The notes under the pieces: generated by a model
Database searches by the model: none
What the model saw: only the letters and a program-made list of their open reading frames with translations
What the model was told of the DNA's origin: nothing
Made by a program: the position numbers and the translations under genes
Part shown: one piece after another, positions 1 through 6,359 of the stretch
Numbering within the stretch: position 1 is the stretch's first letter
Layout of the letters: each line of letters starts with the position of its first letter
DNA from: Bacteroidota bacterium
Lineage (GTDB): Bacteria; Bacteroidota; Ignavibacteria; SZUA-365
Assembly: GCA_018224415.1 (NCBI GenBank)
Contig: JAGTUZ010000136.1
Location: forward strand, 1 to 17,158
Direction: 5' to 3'
DNA: 17,158 nucleotides

Positions 1-902
1 CGGCAGCAAAGAAAGCCGCAGGCAAGACGGCGGACGCAAAGAAACCGGCAGCAAAGAAACCGGCAGCGAAGAAAGCCGCGGGCAAGACAGCGGACGCGAA
101 GAAACCGGCAGCAAAGAAAGCCGCAGGCAAGACGGCGGACGCGAAGAAACCGGCAGCAAAGAAAGCTGCAGGCAAGACGGTGGCAGCAAAGAAACCGGCA
201 GCAAAGAAGGCCGCCGACAAACAGCAGACAACAACGAAAATAGCTGCGGAAAAGAAACCGGCCGCGAAGAAGTCTGTGGGCAAGAGTCCTGTCGTCCCCA
301 AGGCAACCGCAGCGAAAAAGACCTCCGTGCGGAAGAAGGCAGCGGAAGCGGACATCGAGACCGATGTGCAGCTCGATGACGCGACCACGGAAGAAGGGCG
401 CAAGAAACGGAAGTACACGCGTCGCGGAAAGAAGCTGCCCGTTCCTGTCCCGAAGTATCAGGGCAAGCAGGGAATGCTGGTCAAGAAGAAAGGCGATCCC
501 GCTGCACCGCTCACGCCGCGTGTGCAGAAGCAGTACGCCAGCAAGGATCTCGATTATTTCCGTCAGATCATTGTGCAGAAAATCCACGATGCCAACGATG
601 AGCTCATGAGCATCGAGGAACGGCTCAACGATTCCTCGTCCGGAGAATTCAGTGAGGACTCGACCTACTCGCTGCATATGGCAGACCAGGGGACCGACGC
701 CATGGAGCGCGAGAAGGCCTACCTGTTCGCCGCCCGTGAGCGCAAGTTCATCTCGCATCTGACCGACGCATTGCAGCGCATCAAGAGCGGGAACTTCGGG
801 ATCTGCATCGTCTGCAGCAACCTGATCGAAAAGGGCAGGCTCGAGGCCGTTCCGCACGCGCGTATGTGTGTCAACTGCAAGCAGGAGACCAAGACGCGCT
901 GA
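1..902 (+). CDS. DksA/TraR-family zinc-finger protein with histone H1-like Lys/Ala repeat tail (5' end outside window)
   Basis: The reading frame is open from base 3 to the TGA at 900-902, giving 299 visible residues, so the true start lies left of the window. The GTG at 180 is only a valine-like codon inside the repeat and is not a believable start. Residues 1 to about 110 are Lys/Ala/Pro-rich, built from units such as AAKKAAGKTADAKKP, like the basic tails of bacterial histone H1-like proteins. After a basic linker containing KYTRRGKK, a DksA/TraR domain begins near residue 180: a helical hairpin, an ADQGTDAMERE segment, then a four-cysteine zinc finger (C268, C271, C289, C292). DksA-type proteins act on RNA polymerase. 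The basic tail should bind DNA or RNA; that is inference. lspA follows 27 bases downstream, probably co-transcribed. The DksA domain is clear; the function of the fusion is unknown. Confidence 0.9.
   Translation, partial: AAKKAAGKTADAKKPAAKKPAAKKAAGKTADAKKPAAKKAAGKTADAKKPAAKKAAGKTVAAKKPAAKKAADKQQTTTKIAAEKKPAAKKSVGKSPVVPKATAAKKTSVRKKAAEADIETDVQLDDATTEEGRKKRKYTRRGKKLPVPVPKYQGKQGMLVKKKGDPAAPLTPRVQKQYASKDLDYFRQIIVQKIHDANDELMSIEERLNDSSSGEFSEDSTYSLHMADQGTDAMEREKAYLFAARERKFISHLTDALQRIKSGNFGICIVCSNLIEKGRLEAVPHARMCVNCKQETKTR
3..212 (+). repeat. In-frame 45-bp tandem repeat coding for a Lys/Ala-rich tail
   Basis: Full 45-base units (15 codons, AAKKAAGKTADAKKP) lie at 3-47, 63-107, 108-152 and, diverged at its end, 153-197. 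A 15-base short unit (AAKKP) sits at 48-62 and another partial unit at 198-212. Units differ by only a few, mostly synonymous, bases such as GCA/GCG. This suggests recent duplication or homogenisation. The array continues past the left edge. Confidence 0.9.
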
Positions 903-929
903 TCCGATTCCAGCGGCGTCATACCTACC

Positions 930-1607
930 ATGCGCATCCTCTTTGTCACGCTCGCTGTCCTGCTGGCAGATCAGGCGAGCAAACTCATCGTCAAGGGCAT
1001 CTCCCTGCCCGGGCTCGGTATCGTTGTCGAGGGCATGTCCTACGGACAGTCGATCCCCGTGATCGGGGACTGGTTCAAGATCACGTATATCGAAAATCCC
1101 AATATGGCTTTCGGCCTGGACATCGGGGGGAAGCTCTTTCTGGTTGTTTTCTCCTTCCTCGCCAGCATTGGTCTTCTGATCTATCTCTACCGGCAGCGGA
1201 AGGCCCCGGTCCTGCTTCGCCTGTCACTGGCCCTCATCCTCGCCGGAGCCCTCGGCAATCTGGTTGATCGAACCTTCTATGGCGTCTGGTACGGCCAGGC
1301 GCCGCTGTTCTACGGTAACGTGGTCGATTTCGTGGACCTCGATCTGTTTACCATCAACTTCGGGGGGTCTTCGTTCAAGTTCTGGCCGATCTGGAACGTC
1401 GCCGACGCGGCCGTCTCGGTCGGTGTTGTCATGCTCCTCATCATCGGTATCCCACATACGGAGGAAGCTGCGTCAAAGACGCAGGCCGGTTTGCCGGATG
1501 CCCGCAGGCCGGACGATCCACCAGACAGCACGGGCACATCAGTGCGGAACAAACAGGCGGGATCAAATGCCGGGCCCGAGCACACCGCCGGCGATCCGCA
1601 TGTCTGA
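930..1607 (+). CDS. lspA: Lipoprotein signal peptidase (signal peptidase II)
   Basis: This inner-membrane aspartyl peptidase cleaves the signal peptide of diacylglyceryl-modified prolipoproteins. The 225-residue product has the family's hydrophobic segments (about residues 1-20, 68-88, 95-112 and 155-175), the YIENPNMAFG motif near 53-62, and the two catalytic aspartates D113 (in GNLVDR) and D159 (in NVADA). LspA proteins are usually about 160-170 residues. Here a hydrophilic tail of about 50 residues follows the last membrane helix (from HTEEAASK onward), rich in Asp, Pro, Gly and Thr. The ATG at 930 fits the family N-terminus but has no clear Shine-Dalgarno sequence, so translation may be coupled to the upstream gene. 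The tail overlaps the start of the next gene. Confidence 0.95.
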   Translation: MRILFVTLAVLLADQASKLIVKGISLPGLGIVVEGMSYGQSIPVIGDWFKITYIENPNMAFGLDIGGKLFLVVFSFLASIGLLIYLYRQRKAPVLLRLSLALILAGALGNLVDRTFYGVWYGQAPLFYGNVVDFVDLDLFTINFGGSSFKFWPIWNVADAAVSVGVVMLLIIGIPHTEEAASKTQAGLPDARRPDDPPDSTGTSVRNKQAGSNAGPEHTAGDPHV

Positions 1608-2703
1608 TATTTCCGATCCGGATACCCCTGATACTCCGTATCCCCCCGATACTCCGGATATTTCCGATCCTGATACCCCTGATATCCCCGACATTGACGA
1701 CGGATCGTCCGATGACGACAGTCCTGAGTTCACGATCTACGAATTGCGCGCCGCGCCGAATGCACGGCGTGTGCGGCTCGACCAGTTCATCACACGAAGT
1801 GTGGAAAACGCTTCCCGCTCGAAAGTGCAGCAGCTGATCGATGCGGGTGGAGTGGAGGTGAACGGGAAGGTCGTCACCAAGGCCGGACGCATGGTCGCCG
1901 GGGGAGATGCCGTGATCTGCAACGTGCCGAAACCACCACCGCCGGAAGTGCGAGCGGAGCCCATTCCGCTGGATATCGTGTATGAGGACGAAGCCCTGAT
2001 CGTTGTCAACAAACCGGCCGGGATGGTCACGCATCCCGCTTTCGGAAACTACAGCGGCACGCTGGTCAACGGGCTGCTGTACCATACCGAACAACTTTCG
2101 CGGGAACGCGGAGACGATCGGCCGGGCATCATGCACCGTCTGGACAAGGATACCTCGGGGCTTTTGCTCGTCGCGAAAACAGCGCAGGCCCATCAGTTTC
2201 TCGCCCGGCAATTTGTCGATCACACCATCGACCGGGAGTACCAGGCAATCGCCTGGGGGTGTTTCAAACAGTCAACGGGCATCATCGACGCACCGCTCGC
2301 GCGGCATCCGTCTGATCGCAAGAAAATGGCGGTGGTGGAAGGAGGCAAGCACGCGGTCACCGAATACACCACCATCCAGGATTTCGGGCCGTTGTCATTG
2401 CTCCGTCTCAAACTGCGCACAGGCCGCACGCATCAGATCCGTGTGCATCTCTCCCACAGCAATCACCCCATTTTCGGTGATCCGACCTACGGAGGCCGGC
2501 GCATCCATTACGGTACCGTCACAGCCCGATACAAGAACTTCATTCATGATCTGTTGATGCTGCTGCCGCGGCAGGCACTGCATGCGCGGACCCTCGGCTT
2601 CCTGCACCCGCTCACACGGGAACGCGTCTTCTTCGAAAGCGTGCTTCCCGCCGACATGACGGAGACGTTGGAGCGCATACGAACGGAATTTGCCTCGGGA
2701 TGA
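1600..2703 (+). CDS. rluD: RluD-type large-subunit rRNA pseudouridine synthase
   Basis: Predicted to convert uridines of 23S rRNA to pseudouridine. With a start at ATG 1600 the product has 367 residues: an acidic Asp/Pro-rich leader (1-42), an S4 RNA-binding domain (about 57-105), and the RluA-family catalytic domain with HRLDKDTSG, where D182 is the catalytic aspartate. RTGRTHQIRVH and GDPTYGG are further family motifs. An earlier in-frame ATG at 1567 is preceded by AGGCGG and would add 11 residues. Starting at 1600, the gene overlaps lspA by 8 bases (ATGTCTGA), a typical translational-coupling arrangement. The frame is open still further upstream, but that part lies inside lspA. Whether it is RluD rather than another RluA-family member (RluC, RluA) cannot be settled from sequence; RluD fits best because of the S4 domain and lspA neighbour. 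Confidence 0.88.
   Translation: MSDISDPDTPDTPYPPDTPDISDPDTPDIPDIDDGSSDDDSPEFTIYELRAAPNARRVRLDQFITRSVENASRSKVQQLIDAGGVEVNGKVVTKAGRMVAGGDAVICNVPKPPPPEVRAEPIPLDIVYEDEALIVVNKPAGMVTHPAFGNYSGTLVNGLLYHTEQLSRERGDDRPGIMHRLDKDTSGLLLVAKTAQAHQFLARQFVDHTIDREYQAIAWGCFKQSTGIIDAPLARHPSDRKKMAVVEGGKHAVTEYTTIQDFGPLSLLRLKLRTGRTHQIRVHLSHSNHPIFGDPTYGGRRIHYGTVTARYKNFIHDLLMLLPRQALHARTLGFLHPLTRERVFFESVLPADMTETLERIRTEFASG
1606..1685 (+). repeat. Degenerate direct repeat coding for the Asp/Pro-rich RluD leader
   Basis: The block starting GATATTTCCGATCC at 1606 recurs at 1657, a 51-base period, with about 29 bases nearly identical. Shorter GATACTCC/GATACCCC units lie between. It codes for SDPDTPD-like peptides. The first two bases of the repeat overlap the lspA stop codon. 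Confidence 0.75.
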
Positions 2704-2772
2704 GCGCGACCGCTCGCGCAGGGCGGAGGGAAGGTGACGCTTCGTGGGAAGAGGGAAAGCGGAAAAGGGAAA
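2704..2772 (-). terminator. Possible Rho-dependent termination region downstream of speB
   Basis: This is the gap between the convergent rluD and speB stop codons. Read on the minus strand, 2721-2772 is very pyrimidine-rich with few G residues (C far above G), resembling a rut site. A small inverted repeat at 2704-2719 (six-base arms GCGCGA/TCGCGC, four-base loop) has no T-tract on either side. No classical intrinsic terminator is visible. Weak inference. Confidence 0.25.
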
Positions 2773-3669
2773 TCAGCGTCCGATAAAGGCGGCATTCAAC
2801 ATCTTGCCTACCAGCTTGGCCGCAAGGAAATCCGGCCAGGTCACTCCCTCGACCGGTGCCAGTTCCACGAGATCGAAGCCGACGATACGCCGGTGTGTTC
2901 CGATCATTTTCATGAGTTGGATGGTTTCGTCCCACAGCAGACCTCCCGGCTCGGGCGTGCCGGTCGATGGCATGATGGACGGGTCCAGCCCGTCGATGTC
3001 GAAGGTGATGTACACTTCCGGTCCCAGTGCGTCCAGCACGCGTTCCTTCCAGGATTGCCCGTACACACCCTGGCGGATTTCCCAGCCGAAGAAGGTCTGG
3101 ATGCCTTCGCGTTCGATGCGCTCGTGCTCCTCGCGGCACTGCGCACGAATGCCGGCCTGCACGAGACGCTGCGGTGGCAGGAATTCGAGCACCCGCGCCA
3201 TGACAGAAGCGTGGCTGAACGGATTGCCCTCGTATTCTTCCCGCAGGTCCGAGTGGGCATCGATCTGCAGCACACTCAGGTTGGGGTACTTCTCGAAATG
3301 GGCGCGGATAGGCGCGGAGGAGATCGTGTGCTCGCCGCCGAGTGTCACCACAAACTTGTCACGGGCAAGCAGATCGCGTACCTGCGTCTCGATCCGTGCA
3401 AGCGCGTACGCATCGGAGCGACCGCCGAAGTCGATGGGTTCGATTGTGGCGATGCCTTTCTCGAAACAGAGTTCGCGCCGGAATTCCTCGTCCCAGAACT
3501 CGACGTAATGCGATGCGTCGAGAATGGCCGACGGACCGCGTCCGGTGCCTCCGCCGTAGGAAACCGTATGTTCGTACGGCGCGGAAACGATCGCGATCGC
3601 TGCGTGATTAATGTCGCTGTGGGATTCCTCTATTCCGAGAAAATTATCTTCTAATCCAAGGGTCTTCAT
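2773..3669 (-). CDS. speB: Agmatinase (ureohydrolase family)
   Basis: Predicted to hydrolyse agmatine to putrescine and urea with a binuclear Mn centre, in arginine-derived polyamine synthesis. The 298-residue product carries all ureohydrolase signatures: GGEHT (H114), DAHSDLR (D137, H139, D141), and FDIDGLDP (D224, D226) followed by TGTPEPGGL. The length suits agmatinases. ATG 3669 is preceded by a GGAG element about six bases upstream, and the conserved N-terminus starts here; the open frame continuing upstream lies inside the next gene. It is the last gene of a likely minus-strand unit, starting 25 bases after the metallopeptidase stop. Formiminoglutamase or guanidinobutyrase are possible within the family, but the motif context fits agmatinase best. 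Confidence 0.9.
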   Translation of the reverse strand: MKTLGLEDNFLGIEESHSDINHAAIAIVSAPYEHTVSYGGGTGRGPSAILDASHYVEFWDEEFRRELCFEKGIATIEPIDFGGRSDAYALARIETQVRDLLARDKFVVTLGGEHTISSAPIRAHFEKYPNLSVLQIDAHSDLREEYEGNPFSHASVMARVLEFLPPQRLVQAGIRAQCREEHERIEREGIQTFFGWEIRQGVYGQSWKERVLDALGPEVYITFDIDGLDPSIMPSTGTPEPGGLLWDETIQLMKMIGTHRRIVGFDLVELAPVEGVTWPDFLAAKLVGKMLNAAFIGR

Positions 3670-3694
3670 GCGGACTCCGGCAGGGAAACGGGTA

Positions 3695-5518
3695 TCAAAG
3701 GGTGACAACAAGCGTTCGGGATGCGGTACCGGCGGCGGACTCCAGCACGATGGAATACAAGCCCGCCGCAAGGTTGCGTGCGTCGATGGGAATGTGGTGG
3801 CTGCCCGCATCTGCCCTGGCGTCGTACAGCGTGCGCACCGCACGCCCGAGTGCGTCGAAAAGGCGCACGCGCAGCGCTCCGCTGCGCGCAAGACGCAGGG
3901 GCAGCAATCCCGTCGCGTCTGACCGCAAGGGATTCGGAAAGGGCGGCGCCATGGCGAAGCTCTGGTCGGCGAGGCCGCCGGCGGAGAGAATGACCGGCGG
4001 CTGATAGGAGATGCGAACCGTTGCCGTGCTGTCATCCATTGCGAGCAGTGACACACGAAGATCGGTGAATATGGTGTCGCCGCCGGCGAGGAAGTCGGGT
4101 GTGGGATTTTTCATGACGGAAAAATGCGGACGTTCGAGAGTGAACGCCGCGCGGGGATCGCCCCACCAGCCTTCGGCCCAGTAGGTCTTCCCGTCGAGCG
4201 GTATGCGCTGGAAGCGGCTCTTGCCTGTCAGGGGAGCCGGACGAATCGGCTGCACCGTATTCGTCGTGCTGTCGAGCGCCCAGTCGAACTTTCCTTCCGA
4301 ACTGATGACCTCGACGTATTTCTGGTTCCGGCTCCAGCTGTCGTAGAGGCGGTACGCATAGAGACCGCGTGTGGGTGCCTCGTCCCATTCGGATGCTCCT
4401 GTCCGGTATTCCAGTGCATAGTAGCCGCGTGGCTGGCGGGGCAGGGGAATCAGCAGCGCGTCGCCGCTGGGCACATAGTCGCGCAGGAGAACAGTTGTGT
4501 CGACGCCGGCAACGGTCTCGCGGTATTGGGTATACCCGGCGAGATGGCGCTCGAAACTGCTCATCGCGTAGCCGTTCCCGGCATTTGCCATGATACCGAG
4601 CGCGCCGTAGAGTTCTGCCGGATGTCCCTCGCCGAGAATCTTGTGTCCGAATTCATGCACGGTCACGCGGAAAGCGAAATCCATGTCGGTCACGATCCGG
4701 TATCCTGGCGCACGACAGACGGTGATACCGGACGACGCGGCGTCGTTGAAATGTCCGGTTCCGCCGTACACCCAGCGTGCGAGCGAGCCGTCCAGAAAAT
4801 GATATCCCGCAAAGCCGAGATCGGAGACGCCGGAGAAGGGGAGGAACGATGTGTTCGCGACGCTTCGGAACACGAAAATCAGAAGGTCCACCCGGCCATC
4901 GGACCCGGCTGTCACCTGGTATGCTTTTCTCTCGGCATTCCAGAGGTCGTAGGCGGAAAAGTCCAGAATTTGGTCCAGGGAATCGAGAATATCACGAACG
5001 GCATGACCGAAATTCTGTTGCCACTCGACGTATTCGTCCTCCCTGTGCTTCGTTGTCATCAGATCGGGATGGACGTCAAGCTGCAGATGCAATTCTCCGC
5101 CGGACATGTCGGCGAAATATCGCTGCAGGCGTTCTTCGTACTCGCTGCTCCAGAGCGGCAGGCCGTCTCGCGGCCAGTCAGGATCTTCCACGGCGTCATT
5201 GCGTGTCTGCACGAACACGACGAGACCGCGCACGGTCCCTTTCGTCGGCAGATGCGCACCTCCGTGGGCCTGGATCATCCCGGAGGTAATGGCCCCACGC
5301 TCCAGCGCGTCACCGGACACGGCGACAGCATTGGTGGGAGAGACCATGCCGCACGAAGAATGGCCATGCGACGCGGGGTCGGGTCCATCTCCGGGAAGAT
5401 GCTGCGCCTGTGCCGGTGTCAGTGGACACAGGCCAAGGAACGCGATAATGATCACCCTTGGGATGAGGCGCAATAAAAGGATGGAAATGGAAGGACGGGA
5501 GGGTTGGTCAGGATTCAT
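3695..5518 (-). CDS. Secreted M6-like zinc metallopeptidase with T9SS C-terminal sorting domain
   Basis: The 607-residue product begins with a signal peptide (hydrophobic core about 11-33, likely cleavage after AQA at 38). Next comes an M6-type N-terminal region with YFADMSGGELHLQLDV, then the zinc motif HEFGH (H288, E289, H292) and a later GIM that may be the Met-turn (about 308-310). The usual HExxHxxGxxH spacing is altered: one extra residue separates H292 from the glycine, putting a candidate third ligand at H299. Residues 526-607 form a T9SS type A sorting domain (PFPNP, then RVRLFDALGRAVRTL, then GLYSIVLES). The protein should therefore cross the outer membrane by T9SS and stay on the surface or be released. 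ATG 5518 lies inside the methyltransferase gene (11-base overlap); GTG 5536 would add six residues. Substrate unknown. Confidence 0.85.
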   Translation of the reverse strand: MNPDQPSRPSISILLLRLIPRVIIIAFLGLCPLTPAQAQHLPGDGPDPASHGHSSCGMVSPTNAVAVSGDALERGAITSGMIQAHGGAHLPTKGTVRGLVVFVQTRNDAVEDPDWPRDGLPLWSSEYEERLQRYFADMSGGELHLQLDVHPDLMTTKHREDEYVEWQQNFGHAVRDILDSLDQILDFSAYDLWNAERKAYQVTAGSDGRVDLLIFVFRSVANTSFLPFSGVSDLGFAGYHFLDGSLARWVYGGTGHFNDAASSGITVCRAPGYRIVTDMDFAFRVTVHEFGHKILGEGHPAELYGALGIMANAGNGYAMSSFERHLAGYTQYRETVAGVDTTVLLRDYVPSGDALLIPLPRQPRGYYALEYRTGASEWDEAPTRGLYAYRLYDSWSRNQKYVEVISSEGKFDWALDSTTNTVQPIRPAPLTGKSRFQRIPLDGKTYWAEGWWGDPRAAFTLERPHFSVMKNPTPDFLAGGDTIFTDLRVSLLAMDDSTATVRISYQPPVILSAGGLADQSFAMAPPFPNPLRSDATGLLPLRLARSGALRVRLFDALGRAVRTLYDARADAGSHHIPIDARNLAAGLYSIVLESAAGTASRTLVVTL

Positions 5519-6281
5519 TCGTTTGTGGACGCTCACCGGTCATCACGATAGAGTGGGTCTTCGGATACACAAAGGTACACAATCGATCGACTACTCTCCA
5601 AAGGCGCCATGGCAGGAAGCGCAGGAGATAGGAAAGGCGAAGGAGCACCATGGCTTTGTTCTGGAACGTCTCGAAGCGTATCCTCGTGAACGTCGCATCG
5701 GCAAAAAACGCAGTCAGGGTTGACTCGTCGAAGGAGTGCAAGTGCGCGTTCACCGGCGTCGGCTCATTGCAGTGAATGCACAGGGAGCAGCGCAATTTCT
5801 CACGATATGGAGTCGTGACTACGAGGCGCCCGGACGGCGCGAGCGTACGCGCGATGGCGTGGACAACCATCCCCGGCTCGTTGAGATGCTCGAGCACTTC
5901 CGACGCGACGACGGTGCCGAAGCTGCCGTCACGAAAGGGGAGACGTTCGGCATCGGCAGCGACGAGCAATGCCCTGGGATGGCGCTGTTTGATCTTCCGC
6001 AGGTTGTTGATTCCCAGATCACAGCTGACTACGGTCGAAGCCGTTTTACGCCTTTTGTCATATACGGCATGCAGCCATCCGTCGCCGCTGCCAAGGTCGA
6101 GAATGCGGCCTGGCGTTGAGGGAGACAACTCCGCCAGTACCGCCTGCTGGATCCGGCGCGTGGCATCGAGATCCGCGCCGTGACGCGGAGCGAAGTAATC
6201 GAAGTATTCGGCGTCGCGCCGGTAATGCGCAGTGTGATCGGCGAGATTCATTAGAGGAAATGTACGTTTGATTGACGGCAT
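5508..6281 (-). CDS. Class I SAM-dependent methyltransferase
   Basis: The 257-residue protein has a Rossmann-type methyltransferase core: motif I ILDLGSGDG (60-68), an acidic residue ending strand 2 (D88), AADAERLPF (about 108-116) and a post-motif with VLEHL (129-133). After the core come CSLCIHC (C165, C168, C171) and HLHSFDESTL, a Cys cluster plus motif seen in a set of methyltransferases of unknown substrate; it may bind metal. Two starts are possible: ATG 6281 and ATG 6251. Neither has a Shine-Dalgarno sequence, and a TTTG-N21-TACATTTC promoter-like pair ends just before 6251, which would make that start nearly leaderless. The gene overlaps the metallopeptidase by 11 bases, so the two are probably coupled. 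The substrate cannot be predicted. Confidence 0.85.
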   Translation of the reverse strand: MPSIKRTFPLMNLADHTAHYRRDAEYFDYFAPRHGADLDATRRIQQAVLAELSPSTPGRILDLGSGDGWLHAVYDKRRKTASTVVSCDLGINNLRKIKQRHPRALLVAADAERLPFRDGSFGTVVASEVLEHLNEPGMVVHAIARTLAPSGRLVVTTPYREKLRCSLCIHCNEPTPVNAHLHSFDESTLTAFFADATFTRIRFETFQNKAMVLLRLSYLLRFLPWRLWRVVDRLCTFVYPKTHSIVMTGERPQTNES

Positions 6282-6289
6282 AACACAAA

Positions 6290-6320
6290 TTGGACGATGT
6301 CGGCAAGTGATTTATCTTTC
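6290..6320 (+). promoter_or_regulatory. Candidate Bacteroidota-type promoter for the GH13 debranching gene
   Basis: TTGG (6290-6293), a 19-base spacer and TATCTTTC (6313-6320) resemble the TTTG / TAnnTTTG consensus. Transcription would start near 6327, upstream of ATG 6360 but downstream of ATG 6297. Prediction from motif and spacing only. Confidence 0.3.
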
Positions 6321-6359
6321 TGTTTGTCCGTCGGGTCCCGGAATCCATCAAAAACACTC

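Noticed and set aside
180..902. A separate 240-residue gene starting at GTG 180
   Set aside because: The same frame is open to the left edge through identical repeat units, so 180 is an internal codon and the gene is truncated by the window.
3670..4056. N-terminal extension of agmatinase as a fusion protein
   Set aside because: The extension lies inside the metallopeptidase gene in another frame, while ATG 3669 has a ribosome-binding site and matches the family N-terminus.
4124..5476. Long open frame antisense to the metallopeptidase
   Set aside because: It has no recognisable domain, and the opposite strand holds a complete protein with signal peptide, zinc motif and sorting domain. High GC makes long antisense frames common.
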